From assembly GCA_020629415.1 (NCBI GenBank), contig JAHDDL010000010.1, forward strand, positions 1 through 64,000: a stretch of DNA of 64,000 nt, given 5' to 3'. This document shows positions 26,433 to 35,679 of the stretch, piece after piece. The notes under the pieces are model-generated. The model saw only the letters and a list, made by a program, of their open reading frames with translations. It was not told where the DNA came from and did not search any database. The position numbers and the translations under genes were made by a program. Position 1 is the stretch's first letter. Each line of letters opens with the position of its first letter. The DNA is from Maribacter sp. Its GTDB lineage: Bacteria; Bacteroidota; Bacteroidia; Flavobacteriales; Flavobacteriaceae.

Positions 26433-27680
26433 TCAAACTATCTTGTTAAGAATGGTATTATGCGTAAAATAAAGTAGCTGGGCAACCAATAAAGAAACCA
26501 TGGCTATAATCTGTACCTGTACCACAATGTATAATGAGCTATGAAAAAACATGATCATAATTATTTGCGAGATACCCAAAATACCAGATAGAATGACCGG
26601 TAGGTATTGATCAAGAGATAAAAAGTAATAGGCAAATATATTTGATATAGCGAACAGCGATGTAGCCAAGGCATATTGCCATAACAATGGCGCCATGGAG
26701 AGATATGCTTCCCCGAACATTAATTGCACAATCAACTCAGGAAAAACAGCACAACATATGATAATCGTTACAGATAAGACACCTACATAACCAACGTATT
26801 TCATTAATAATGGTGCTGTAGCCTCGCCATCTTTCTGCTTTTGTACCACGGCAGGCAATAAAAGCATGACAAACATCCAAGCTATAAAATAAACTACACG
26901 CCCTATCATGGCCAGAGAAGAATAGAGACCGGCGGTAACATTATCAAAATAGTGTTTTACCAAAAGAATGTCACTATTATTAATAATTATTTGGGTAAGC
27001 TCATAGCAAGTGGTCAGTGCTACAAAACTGATTACCTTACGTTTATTCTCTTTGGATAAAGTTACTTTTTTGATAAAACTCTTTATATCTAATGTGGTAG
27101 GAATTAAGCCGAATACAAATGATAGACCAATACCTAAAGCTACAATAAAAGCTGAATTGAAAGGTAACAGCACTAACAAGCCCAAGGTGATGAACAATCT
27201 ACTCCACATTTCTGCTTGATATGTCATGGATAATTTTTGATATTCCTGTTTGCCTTGATACCTTCCTCTATTAACGGACATTAAAAAATATAAGGGAACG
27301 GAAACAGCAAAGGTTTTGAACAGTAAGTCAGATTCAGTATGGAATATTTCCTGCAAATTTTTTGAAAACGCAAAAAGTATTATGCTTATTAATAAACCAA
27401 AAATTAGAGCATATTTATATAATAGGTGCTTAAGTGCCACACGATCATCATTAGAAAATAAAATAACAAACTTTGCGGTAACCAATTGAAAGGTCATACC
27501 CAAAAAGGAGAGTACCAATACCAATGTGATCAATAAAGCGGCTTCACTATACGCTTCTGGACCAAGTAATCTACCCAATATTAGGTTGTAAAGATAATTT
27601 CCTCCGTTTACTACCAGTACACTCACCATAAATACCTTTTCAGGGGAAACTTTATTCAGTACCAGTTTAATTGCCATCAT
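26433..27680 (-). CDS. Wzx/PelG-type polysaccharide flippase (copy 2)
   Basis: A 415-residue MOP-superfamily membrane protein, paralogous to 22235-23491, with the same NGGNYLYNLILGRLLGPEA start, the SVNRGRYQG loop and the ELTQIIINNSDILLVKHYFD segment shared almost word for word. About 12-14 spans are expected. Two consecutive ATG codons start the frame. It is preceded by a LytTR-type promoter (27724-27794) and is divergent from the TPR/beta-barrel exporter gene. It probably moves an EPS intermediate or chain across the inner membrane. Confidence 0.87.
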   Translation of the reverse strand: MMAIKLVLNKVSPEKVFMVSVLVVNGGNYLYNLILGRLLGPEAYSEAALLITLVLVLSFLGMTFQLVTAKFVILFSNDDRVALKHLLYKYALIFGLLISIILFAFSKNLQEIFHTESDLLFKTFAVSVPLYFLMSVNRGRYQGKQEYQKLSMTYQAEMWSRLFITLGLLVLLPFNSAFIVALGIGLSFVFGLIPTTLDIKSFIKKVTLSKENKRKVISFVALTTCYELTQIIINNSDILLVKHYFDNVTAGLYSSLAMIGRVVYFIAWMFVMLLLPAVVQKQKDGEATAPLLMKYVGYVGVLSVTIIICCAVFPELIVQLMFGEAYLSMAPLLWQYALATSLFAISNIFAYYFLSLDQYLPVILSGILGISQIIMIMFFHSSLYIVVQVQIIAMVSLLVAQLLYFTHNTILNKIV

Positions 27681-27723
27681 GGTTATGTTTTTTTAAAGTC
27701 CTAACATAGACTTGGTTAGAGTT

Positions 27724-27794
27724 CAAATATCATAAAGGCTGTTATCATTTTTTAAGTGCATAAGGTAGATAACCGTTAGCTGTAGACGAACGGT
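27724..27794 (-). promoter_or_regulatory. LytTR-type tandem site plus -7 element, flippase copy 2 promoter
   Basis: On the minus strand CCGTTCGTCTACAGCTAAC starts at 27793, with second half TATCTAC 21 bp on. GATATTTG (27731-27724) begins exactly 62 bp from the first base. The site is also an inverted repeat (ACCGTT, 11 bp, AACGGT, 27772-27794), so on the + strand a half-site faces the exporter gene at 27905. A further ACCGTTAGG, which fits the published LytTR half-site pattern, lies at 27871 just before that gene. Confidence 0.75.
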
Positions 27795-27904
27795 AATTAT
27801 CCTACTTCCAAAACGGTAAAGGCAATTTTATCTTTACAATATTGATTATGACAAATAAATCGCAATAATTACCGTTAGGTATTTGTAGTATAAATCTCAC
27901 ATTA

Positions 27905-29965
27905 ATGATTAAAAAAATAGTTTTCCTTATTCTTTTAACTTCTTCACTGTTAAAAGCCCAATCTGATATGACCGAAGGTTTTGGTTTATTGGAGAAAGGT
28001 GACTTTCAAAAAGCTGAACTTTTTTTTGGTGAATACCTTAAGACAGACCCGGACAACAAAACAGCATTGCTCTGTTATGGCCGGGCAGTAGGGTTAAGCG
28101 GAGAGCCCCAAAAAGCAACCGGTCTTTTCTCCGACCTTTTAAAAGATTACCCTGGCGATTTTGAGATTTTGATCAACTATAACGAATCTTTTTTATGGGC
28201 CAAAGAATATGAACAAGCTAAACCCCTATATGCGGATCTAGTTGATAAATTTCCCAAGAAATTTGGGGCCGTACTCGGTTACGCCAATACCTTAAGTAAC
28301 TTAAAAGAATATGAATCTGCCTTAAGCTGGGTTGAAAAAGCTATAGAATTACAGCCAGAAAATGAAAGTGCAAAGGTCTCTAAAAAATTTATGAGACTTG
28401 GTTATGCCAATGCCTTTGTAAATAATCAACAATACGGTAAAGGAGAAGAAACCCTAAAAAAAATATTTGAAGATTTTCCTGAAGACAAAGATGTACTCAT
28501 TAATCTTGCCAACCTTTATTTAATTACAAAGCAAGCGGACAAGGCTAAGAATATGTATGTCAGGTATGCTACTACCCCTAAAGATTCCATTACCGCTTTA
28601 AACGGTATAGCGTTGGCAGAGCATTTAGATGAAAATGATAAAGAAGCCTTGATTGTTGCTAAGAACGCAACGGTAAAAGTAGATAAGATAGATGACGTAC
28701 CACTTACTGAAAATACCTATGATCGTTATGTGCAAGCTTTGATCTGGAACAAAAAATTCATACCTGCCCGTAAAAAAATAGATAGTTTAGAAGTTCATTA
28801 CCCAAATAGAAATTGGATACATGCCCTTAGAGCTACCTTAGGTCTGTACACTGGCGACTCAAAAGCAAGTGTTGTAAGTTATGATAGAATCTTAGTTAAC
28901 GATAGTGCATCTTTTGATGGAAATCTGGGAAAAGCCAATGCCTTATTTGCATCTGATAAAATAATACCGGCATATCATATGGCAAATCAGACCTTAAAAT
29001 TCTACGATAATCAAAAAGATGCCAAAGGTTTTATTGAGAAGTTGAACTTAATGCACACACCAACGATCGAAGAACATGCCGCTTATACTTTTGATAATGG
29101 TAACAATACGGCCTTTTATACCAATACCACGGTAGACATACCTTTTTCAACAAAGTTTAGGACTACTTTCTCCTATTTCTTTAGATCTACGGAAAATACG
29201 GTTACGGATAATAAGGCAACTTCTCATGTAGCTTTAGTAGGGCTACAATACAAGTTATTTCCAAAAACGGTTCTTAAAACGGTTTTAGGATTCAACAATT
29301 CTAGATTTTTGGATGAGGCATATACTCAGCCGGTGCTTGATATTAAATTGGATTTACAACCATTTAAGCTTCAGAACTTAACATTGGGGTACCAGAGGGA
29401 AGTACAAAGCTTTAACGCAGAATTGATTGAACGAGAGATTGTACAGAACCACTATGGCTTAAATTATAACTTGGGAACCAATGTAAATTTTGGCTGGTAT
29501 ACGCAACTGATGCATACTCGGCAGAGTGATGAAAATGTAAGAAATTTACTGTTCACGTCTCTTTATTATAACGTGCTTAAAAAACCTGCTTTGAAAATGG
29601 GTGTCAATTATCAGTACATTACGTTTAAGGACCAAGTACCAACTATATATTTTAGTCCTGAGAAGTACCAAGCAGTTGAACTATTTGCAGATGTTCGCGG
29701 TAAAATTTCCGAAAAAACCACATATATGGCCAGTGCAGCTACGGGTATTCAAAAAGTAGAAGATGATCCTAATACCAACATCTTTAGAGCCGAAGCTTCT
29801 GTACAACATCAATTCTCAAAAAGATTTAGTTTAAACGTTTATGGTAAGTATAGTAATATTGCCTCAGCCACCGCAGCGGGGTTTGAATTTACCGAAATAG
29901 GATTAAAAGCAAAATGGTTGTTTTTGAAAAAACCTTTATTCTACAAAAAGTTAGATCTAGACTAA
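27905..29965 (+). CDS. TPR plus outer-membrane beta-barrel exporter (PgaA/BcsC/PelB-type)
   Basis: A 686-residue protein with a signal peptide (MIKKIVFLILLTSSLLKAQ). About nine tetratricopeptide repeats span residues 22-385, for example LEKGDFQKAELFFGEYLKTD and YESALSWVEKAIELQPENES. Residues 395-686 are alternating hydrophobic strands typical of a 16-strand barrel, ending EIGLKAKWLFLKK. The same architecture exports polysaccharide across the outer membrane in PgaA, BcsC, AlgK/AlgE and PelB systems. It is divergent from flippase copy 2 and shares its regulatory region. Export of the EPS made by the neighbouring genes is the inferred role. Confidence 0.82.
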   Translation: MIKKIVFLILLTSSLLKAQSDMTEGFGLLEKGDFQKAELFFGEYLKTDPDNKTALLCYGRAVGLSGEPQKATGLFSDLLKDYPGDFEILINYNESFLWAKEYEQAKPLYADLVDKFPKKFGAVLGYANTLSNLKEYESALSWVEKAIELQPENESAKVSKKFMRLGYANAFVNNQQYGKGEETLKKIFEDFPEDKDVLINLANLYLITKQADKAKNMYVRYATTPKDSITALNGIALAEHLDENDKEALIVAKNATVKVDKIDDVPLTENTYDRYVQALIWNKKFIPARKKIDSLEVHYPNRNWIHALRATLGLYTGDSKASVVSYDRILVNDSASFDGNLGKANALFASDKIIPAYHMANQTLKFYDNQKDAKGFIEKLNLMHTPTIEEHAAYTFDNGNNTAFYTNTTVDIPFSTKFRTTFSYFFRSTENTVTDNKATSHVALVGLQYKLFPKTVLKTVLGFNNSRFLDEAYTQPVLDIKLDLQPFKLQNLTLGYQREVQSFNAELIEREIVQNHYGLNYNLGTNVNFGWYTQLMHTRQSDENVRNLLFTSLYYNVLKKPALKMGVNYQYITFKDQVPTIYFSPEKYQAVELFADVRGKISEKTTYMASAATGIQKVEDDPNTNIFRAEASVQHQFSKRFSLNVYGKYSNIASATAAGFEFTEIGLKAKWLFLKKPLFYKKLDLD

Positions 29966-30020
29966 ATTTTAAAAAAAGAAATTTTTAAGATTACACCAAC
30001 AACCATGTAAATTTTCACAG

Positions 30021-30034
30021 ATTGTATATACAAT
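30021..30034. promoter_or_regulatory. 14-bp palindrome ATTGTATATACAAT
   Basis: A perfect loopless palindrome 56 bp after the exporter stop and about 190 bp before the histidine kinase gene. It is followed by A-rich sequence rather than T, so it is not a + strand terminator. A dimeric regulator site is possible. Confidence 0.35.
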
Positions 30035-30226
30035 TAAAAAAAACTTTAAACAAACTTTTTACTTCTTGCAAATTATCTCTAAATAGACCGTTTTTAAGGG
30101 GGAAAATGTTCCAAATTTCTATATAAATTTTAATAAATGTAGGAATTTTACTTATATTAGTGTAAGTTTTAGAACACTTAAAAGAACTTGTTATTCTATT
30201 GAAAATGAAACTCTAATTAAGCCAGT

Positions 30227-32014
30227 ATGTGGAAGAGAGTTTTGAAAATGTTTTTAGGTCTATACCTTCCGTTATTGGCCCTAACTTTATATGTATTTTA
30301 TACCCAAAAAGGGAAGCAACTTAATGCTCTTTCAGAATATCAGAAAAGAGATGCCAAAATTAAAAAGGAATATTTTTTTGAACAGTGCAACACCTTACTT
30401 AAAGATACCCAGTACTGGGCACATTTAGAATATCCTGTAGGTTTTGATCCTATGGGAAAGGATAAGGCTTTCATGAACCGTTATATAGAAGTGATAAAAG
30501 AAATAACGGATTATGACCAATTTCGCTTTATAGACTTGAACGGACAGGAGTTTTACAGAGCCGTAAGAAATAATGCAGATTCAGTAACTATAGGTAATCT
30601 TCAAAATAAAGAAAATCATCAATACGTAAAACAGGGCCTGGAGCTACATCAAAATCAATTATACCTCTCTCAAATAAGCTTGAACAGGGAAAATGGTGTA
30701 ATAGAAAAACCTAATAAACCAGTAATTAGGGCCGTTGCCCCTATTTATGATACTACAAAAACCAAAATAGGTCTGGTAGTCATCAATTTTAAAATGAAAA
30801 GAGTACTTGATCAACTTAAATCTAAAGTAGCGGATACAGAGCTTTATTTACTTGACGAAGAACACCGTATCATCAGCTCCAGTATACATGAAGAAGATCT
30901 ACCCTATGAAACTGGTAATAAAGACAATATTTTTCCTAGAAAATTAATTACCAATGTTCAGGATATAACAAAAGACAGTACCATTTTTGATGAAGAGCAT
31001 ATTTGGAGGTTTCAGCCAATTGTTCTTAATGGAACTGAAAATTCATTTGGCTCAACCTCCAAAGTTCCGGCAGAAATCATTGCTCCATCCAACCTATATA
31101 TGGTCCTAGAGATACCACCAAGGTTAATAGCATCATATCTAGAACCATTGTCAGATAGTTTAAAGACCTTTAGTGTAATTTCTATTGCCGGTTTATTGAC
31201 CTTATGTTATGTATTTCAAAAAAAGAAAACAGAAAAAGACCAATTTTATAAAGAGCTGGAAAGCAAGAATGTATTACTGACCAGAAGTAGGGACAAACTT
31301 GAGGAAAGTAATGTCATGGTAAATGAAATGAACAATAGCTTAGAAATAAGAAATAAGCAATTAAGTGATTTCAACTATTTAATTTCTCACAACTTACGCT
31401 CTCCGGTTACCAGTATGTCCGTAATCGTTGAGATGATACAGAATGAGAAAAACCCGGAAATATTAAAGCAACTACTACCAAAACTAGATGATGTAGCCAA
31501 AAGTATAACTCATTTAACAGATGATATCAACGACTACGTGGCCATACTGGACAATAAAGAAATTAAAATCGTCGATTTAAATCTAGAAGCGCTTATAGAA
31601 GAGGTAAAGCATGAATTTACGGAAACACTTTTAGATAATACTGGTTTTGAAGTTCGCCTAAACCTTAAGGCCTGGAATCATATTTCATATTCTAGGTTCT
31701 ACCTACAAAGCATAATACACAATTTCATTTCCAATGCCATTAAATATAAAAAAGATGAGGATACATCATACATTGAATTTGAATCTACCATTGAAAACCA
31801 GCAAAAGGTACTTTATGTTAGGGATAATGGTATAGGTCTAGATCTAGATAAACATGGCGATAACATTTTTAAGTTATACAAGAGATTCCATAGAAATATT
31901 TCAGGTAAGGGAATGGGACTATTTTTGGTAAAGTCTCAATTAGAGGCATTAAACGCAACAATAACAATAGACAGTAAAGTAGGAGTAGGAACAACTTTTA
32001 AACTTATATTTTAA
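30227..32014 (+). CDS. Membrane sensor histidine kinase with periplasmic sensor domain
   Basis: A 595-residue kinase. One span at residues 7-25 and another at about 308-328 flank a periplasmic region of about 280 residues with a PDC/Cache-like look (FRFIDLNGQEFYRAVRNNAD, VIRAVAPIYDTTKTKIGLVV). A coiled linker leads to HisKA with the H-box SHNLRSPV (about residue 387) and HATPase_c with FISNAIKYK, DNGIGL and GKGMGLFLVK. Its receiver partner starts 2 bp downstream. The signal is unknown, but the domain type usually reads small organic ligands. It lies between the EPS exporter and the H-NOX/FIST operon. Confidence 0.9.
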   Translation: MWKRVLKMFLGLYLPLLALTLYVFYTQKGKQLNALSEYQKRDAKIKKEYFFEQCNTLLKDTQYWAHLEYPVGFDPMGKDKAFMNRYIEVIKEITDYDQFRFIDLNGQEFYRAVRNNADSVTIGNLQNKENHQYVKQGLELHQNQLYLSQISLNRENGVIEKPNKPVIRAVAPIYDTTKTKIGLVVINFKMKRVLDQLKSKVADTELYLLDEEHRIISSSIHEEDLPYETGNKDNIFPRKLITNVQDITKDSTIFDEEHIWRFQPIVLNGTENSFGSTSKVPAEIIAPSNLYMVLEIPPRLIASYLEPLSDSLKTFSVISIAGLLTLCYVFQKKKTEKDQFYKELESKNVLLTRSRDKLEESNVMVNEMNNSLEIRNKQLSDFNYLISHNLRSPVTSMSVIVEMIQNEKNPEILKQLLPKLDDVAKSITHLTDDINDYVAILDNKEIKIVDLNLEALIEEVKHEFTETLLDNTGFEVRLNLKAWNHISYSRFYLQSIIHNFISNAIKYKKDEDTSYIEFESTIENQQKVLYVRDNGIGLDLDKHGDNIFKLYKRFHRNISGKGMGLFLVKSQLEALNATITIDSKVGVGTTFKLIF

Positions 32015-32015
32015 T

Positions 32016-32429
32016 ATGCACACTAAACCCAACATTTTATTGATAGATGATGATGAACTTTATCTCTATTTAATGACTAAAACTATCAAGCAATTATCAA
32101 ATGAGCTTATTATTAGCACATTTACCGATGGCGAAATGGCCGTTGAGTATATTGCTAAATGTACAGAAGAAAAAGTTGAATTACCAGAGGTGATATTTTT
32201 AGATATTAATATGCCGTTTTTAGACGGGTGGGGATTTTTAAATGAGTTTAAAAAATTAAAACCCAAAATAATGAACAATATTAATATCTATATGGTGAGC
32301 TCATCTATGCGTGATAGTGATATTAAAAGAGCGTCTAACTTTGAAGAACTTACCGGTTACGTTGTAAAACCTGTAAACAAAGTAGAACTGGCAGAAATCT
32401 TTAAAAAAATATATCACGAAAATTGGTAG
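32016..32429 (+). CDS. Single-domain response regulator
   Basis: A 137-residue CheY-like receiver without an output domain. Visible key residues are the acidic cluster LLIDDDE, the phosphoacceptor in IFLDINMPFLDGW, a serine switch residue in MVSSSM and the lysine in VVKPVNK. The start lies 2 bp after the kinase stop, so the two are translated together and form a cognate pair. With no output domain it should act by protein contact or as a phosphate shuttle, perhaps to the Hpt protein encoded nearby. Confidence 0.9.
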   Translation: MHTKPNILLIDDDELYLYLMTKTIKQLSNELIISTFTDGEMAVEYIAKCTEEKVELPEVIFLDINMPFLDGWGFLNEFKKLKPKIMNNINIYMVSSSMRDSDIKRASNFEELTGYVVKPVNKVELAEIFKKIYHENW

Positions 32430-32449
32430 AATTTTACTGTTGTAAAATT
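32430..32449. terminator. Short AT-rich hairpin between convergent genes
   Basis: AATTTTAC pairs with GTAAAATT over a TGTT loop between the receiver gene (+) and the LytTR gene (-). It is self-complementary in both directions and has no long T-tract, so it could only be a weak bidirectional terminator. Confidence 0.4.
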
Positions 32450-33156
32450 TAGAGTAAATTCAATCTTCGCATTAATTCTGGACGGTTAGATCGGCTTATG
32501 GGAACTACATTTTTGGCAATTAGTACACTATTATCTTCAATATCAATAATTTTAGTAAAATTGATGATGTAAGACCGGTGTATTTGTAGAAATAATTTCT
32601 CAGGTAATTTCTCCTTAATTTTCTTAAGTGTAGTATGCACCCTATGCTCCTCTTTTTCCGTTTTTATCTCTATATAATCACCCTTGGCCTCAATGACTAA
32701 AATGTCATTAAGTTTCAGTTTGATCAATCTTCTATCAATATTGATATATAAATCTTCTTCTTGTGCGTTTTCTTGGTTAGCTGTTGGTATTTGTGGTCTT
32801 TTAGCAGAGCTATTTTTTATTTTGAGCAAACACTTTTGAAAACGTTCCAGAGTTATGGGTTTTACCAGATAATCTACAATACACTCATATTCGTAAGCCG
32901 CAATTGCAAAATCTGTATCTGATGTAGTCATAACCACTTTAGGGGGATCTTTAAGGGTCTGTACAAAATCTACACCGCTAAAGCCTGGCATATGAACATC
33001 TAAAAAAATGACATCTATACTATTTTGATTTAAAAATTTAATGGCGGAAATAGCATTATCAAATTCTTCAATGACATCTAGCTCGGCAACTTTGGTACAT
33101 AGCTGCTTTACGATTGCTCTTGCCATAGCCTCATCATCAATTATAATACAGTTCAT
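32449..33156 (-). CDS. LytTR family response regulator
   Basis: A 235-residue transcription factor. Residues 1-120 are a receiver (CIIIDDEAMAR, phosphoacceptor in VIFLDVHMPGFSG, VMTTSD, VKPITLE). Residues 135-235 are a LytTR DNA-binding domain (INIDRRLIKLKLNDILVIEA, FLQIHRSYIINFTKI). LytTR proteins bind two direct 9-bp repeats about 21 bp apart. This is the last gene of the H-NOX/FIST operon, directly after the Hpt gene with no gap. The four LytTR-type tandem sites in the window are its likely targets, including the promoter of its own operon. Confidence 0.92.
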   Translation of the reverse strand: MNCIIIDDEAMARAIVKQLCTKVAELDVIEEFDNAISAIKFLNQNSIDVIFLDVHMPGFSGVDFVQTLKDPPKVVMTTSDTDFAIAAYEYECIVDYLVKPITLERFQKCLLKIKNSSAKRPQIPTANQENAQEEDLYINIDRRLIKLKLNDILVIEAKGDYIEIKTEKEEHRVHTTLKKIKEKLPEKLFLQIHRSYIINFTKIIDIEDNSVLIAKNVVPISRSNRPELMRRLNLL

Positions 33157-33477
33157 TTAAATCGTTTTTATGTATTCTTCAATAGTGGCTAGAACATTAT
33201 CGAATTTGGTTTTACTCTCATATTTACCTTCCAATAATTCCATTTCATAGGTAACTGCCAATTTATAAGAGTCATGCATGCCTAAAATATTAAATTTATG
33301 TTTTAGTTTATGAACAATCTCGGCAGTTTCTTTAAACCTGCTGTTGTCTATATGACCAAAATATTCGTCTTTTTCTAAAGGAAATTCACTTTTGACAACA
33401 TCTATGAATTGACCTCTAAAGCCCTCATCATCACCAGCAAGCTCATCTATATAACTAAGGTTCGGTTGCTCTATCAT
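33157..33477 (-). CDS. Hpt (histidine phosphotransfer) protein
   Basis: A 106-residue all-helical protein with the Hpt signature AEIVHKLKHKFNILGM near residues 52-67, where the first His is the expected phosphoryl carrier. It has no other domain. It overlaps the upstream kinase gene by 4 bp (ATGA) and abuts the LytTR gene. In a relay an Hpt receives phosphate from a receiver and passes it on. Here the single-domain receiver at 38272 and the LytTR receiver are the obvious donor and acceptor, but the order cannot be read from sequence. Confidence 0.87.
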   Translation of the reverse strand: MIEQPNLSYIDELAGDDEGFRGQFIDVVKSEFPLEKDEYFGHIDNSRFKETAEIVHKLKHKFNILGMHDSYKLAVTYEMELLEGKYESKTKFDNVLATIEEYIKTI

Positions 33478-34538
33478 TTATTCTTTTTTAAAGTTATAAA
33501 AAATGTAGTACCTACATTTTCTTCAGACTTCAACCGCACATCACCTTCATAAAGTACCGCAATTTTTTTAACAATTGCAAGACCTATACCTGTGGCGTTA
33601 TTGGCTGTTTCCAATTTTTTGAACATTTGAAATATACCTTCTTGGTGCTTGGCCGGTATTCCTTTTCCATTATCGGAAACACTGAATTTCCAATACACCT
33701 CATCTGGTTCGTACCCAATTTCTATAATTCCGTTTTCTACATGTTCCGTTGCCGTAACCGCATTTGTCAACAAATTCATGAATAATTGCTCTAGTCTAGA
33801 CCTCTCGAACACCATGTGTGGCAATTCTTTAGGATACTTAAAGGTAATGTTCTCAGGTACAAAAATTGTTCTTTCAATATCCCTTAAACTGTCCTCTAAA
33901 TTGAAGGAAGATTTATGTTCTTCTGTCTCACCCATTGTGGCATGGTTTAGAATACCGGTAATGAGTTTGTCCATTTTTGTTAGGTTCTGCGACACCAATT
34001 CGCAATTTTCTTTGCTGGTCTCAGAAAATTTATCTTTCTCATCTTCCATAATCCAGTTCATCAAAGCATTGATGTTTCTTATGGGCGATTTTAAATCATG
34101 CGAAACCATCTGCGCATAATTATTTAAAGATTGGTTCTGAATTTCCAAACTTTTAAGCAATTTGTCTTTCTCTACGGACATATCTGAAACCTGAGATGCC
34201 AAATTACTAATGTTAATGGCCAAGTGCTCTGCGTTGAATTCATCCTCTATATTCTGACCGAACAATTGATCTTCATTAAGATTATCCGTTAAGCTACGAA
34301 TGGCATTCTCTAATGAAACAAGAATCTTTTTTTGTTGTTTTGCTTCTTTCTGTAATTTCTTATTCGCCTCAAAAAGCTCATCTGAACTAATTGTAGAAGC
34401 TCTATGCAGCATAGAGAATTTATCATCGTAATTCTCGTATGATTTTTCTATTGCTTCTAAGAATTGTGCCATCTCTGGATTAGATTCTATATCCGCAGGT
34501 AAATATTTTCTTATTTGTCTTTTTAAAAGAGAATGCAT
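33474..34538 (-). CDS. Soluble histidine kinase downstream of FIST (NahK-type position)
   Basis: A 354-residue cytoplasmic kinase. The N-terminal part is a helical coiled coil (LLKRQIRKYLPADIESNPEM, then about residues 48-140), with no membrane span and no PAS domain. HisKA has MVSHDLKSPIRNI (H near residue 146), and HATPase_c has MNLLTNAVTATE, DNGKGIP and TGIGLAIVKK. It overlaps the FIST gene by 1 bp and the Hpt gene by 4 bp. The arrangement FIST-kinase-Hpt recalls the NosP-NahK-HptB pathway, so regulation by the FIST protein is likely but inferred. Confidence 0.88.
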   Translation of the reverse strand: MHSLLKRQIRKYLPADIESNPEMAQFLEAIEKSYENYDDKFSMLHRASTISSDELFEANKKLQKEAKQQKKILVSLENAIRSLTDNLNEDQLFGQNIEDEFNAEHLAINISNLASQVSDMSVEKDKLLKSLEIQNQSLNNYAQMVSHDLKSPIRNINALMNWIMEDEKDKFSETSKENCELVSQNLTKMDKLITGILNHATMGETEEHKSSFNLEDSLRDIERTIFVPENITFKYPKELPHMVFERSRLEQLFMNLLTNAVTATEHVENGIIEIGYEPDEVYWKFSVSDNGKGIPAKHQEGIFQMFKKLETANNATGIGLAIVKKIAVLYEGDVRLKSEENVGTTFFITLKKNK

Positions 34539-35668
34539 TATTCGCTAAATAAGGTTAGTGTCATAGTCTGGTTATGCAATTTACAACTATCCTGACCACT
34601 GAACGGAGCCATTTCACCATATGAGTAAAACCCGCTTATAACGGTATTATTGCCAATTACTGCCTTTACCTCCTCAATTTCTTCCTCGGTACGCTGATCC
34701 ATGACCAACTTTCTACCTATACAACTGATCAACAATGCCAATTCTGGAGACTTCTTTCTACCTTCCATAGCCAACTCTGCCGCTTGTGAGGCACCGTTAG
34801 CTATATCATCTACGGAAGACATCATTAACTGTACCCTTGCCCCTTCCGGAACATCGCCCGCAAGTAACATGGTATTTTCCTTTTCATCTATATTGAGTAT
34901 AGTTCTAACCAATGGATCTGAATCTTCTGTCGCTTTTACGCTAAGCGGGTAAAGCAATGCAGACTTTGGCAATTCATCTGCTTTTTCGCCTAAATACGTT
35001 TTGTACAAATCTAAAGCAGGTTTACCATCTAGTTCATAAAGCAAATTACCTTTAGATTTGGTTATAATACGTTCAGGACCAAAAGTGGTCCATCCGCCAA
35101 AATTAGAACTTGTTATTTCTAGGGTATCACCGTAGAAACCAATAGCGATAATCTCCCCTTCCTTTGGCTTTTCATTATACGAAGCCAATGTTTTTTCAAA
35201 CCGATCATCATCTCCACAGAGTCCGCCGGACAGTCCGAAGGTTGTTTCTTTTAAATTCTCTAGTCCTACTATTAGAGCACTGCCGTTTACGGTACTACCT
35301 TCAGATATTACGAATAAATGTTTTAAATTCTCTTTGGGAAATTCAGCTATTAAACTTTCTCCCAATTTTTGATCATCATTTTGAAAATTATGTACATTGC
35401 TCCGTTTTACCAAAACTGAACTTTTCTCAAATTCTATAGCGGTCAAAACAACGGTGCCTTCCAAAACTTTATCATCAATAATCTCTCCTGAAGTTGTGCC
35501 AAAAACAATATGCCCATTAGGAAACAACGCCCTAACCTCATCATAGATCAAATCACTATCAAGCATATATCTATTGCCAAAAACCAGTACCAAGGGTTCA
35601 TTTAAATGCATGGAACTTTGTAGTACAAAAGGGGCATTTGGTTTCTTAATTGCTTGTACGATTTTCAT
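34538..35668 (-). CDS. FIST domain protein (NosP-type candidate)
   Basis: A 376-residue protein with FIST_N (about 25-200; LVLVFGNRYMLDSDLIYDEV, FGTTSGEIID, SGGLCGDDDRFE) and FIST_C (about 225-360; LYELDGKPALDLYKTYLGE, SRIGRKLV-like SCIGRKLVMDQRTEEE). FIST proteins are sensory partners of kinases. NosP members bind heme and nitric oxide. Which histidine, if any, would bind heme here cannot be settled by eye. It lies in the same operon as an H-NOX protein, 11 bp after the PAS kinase gene, and is coupled to the kinase gene behind it. Confidence 0.88.
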   Translation of the reverse strand: MKIVQAIKKPNAPFVLQSSMHLNEPLVLVFGNRYMLDSDLIYDEVRALFPNGHIVFGTTSGEIIDDKVLEGTVVLTAIEFEKSSVLVKRSNVHNFQNDDQKLGESLIAEFPKENLKHLFVISEGSTVNGSALIVGLENLKETTFGLSGGLCGDDDRFEKTLASYNEKPKEGEIIAIGFYGDTLEITSSNFGGWTTFGPERIITKSKGNLLYELDGKPALDLYKTYLGEKADELPKSALLYPLSVKATEDSDPLVRTILNIDEKENTMLLAGDVPEGARVQLMMSSVDDIANGASQAAELAMEGRKKSPELALLISCIGRKLVMDQRTEEEIEEVKAVIGNNTVISGFYSYGEMAPFSGQDSCKLHNQTMTLTLFSE

Positions 35669-35679
35669 ATTAATTTGTA

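Noticed and set aside
30087-30095. ACCGTTTTT as a possible LytTR half-site before the membrane kinase gene
   Set aside because: No second half 21 bp away and no -7 element at the shared spacing. Probably chance in AT-rich DNA.
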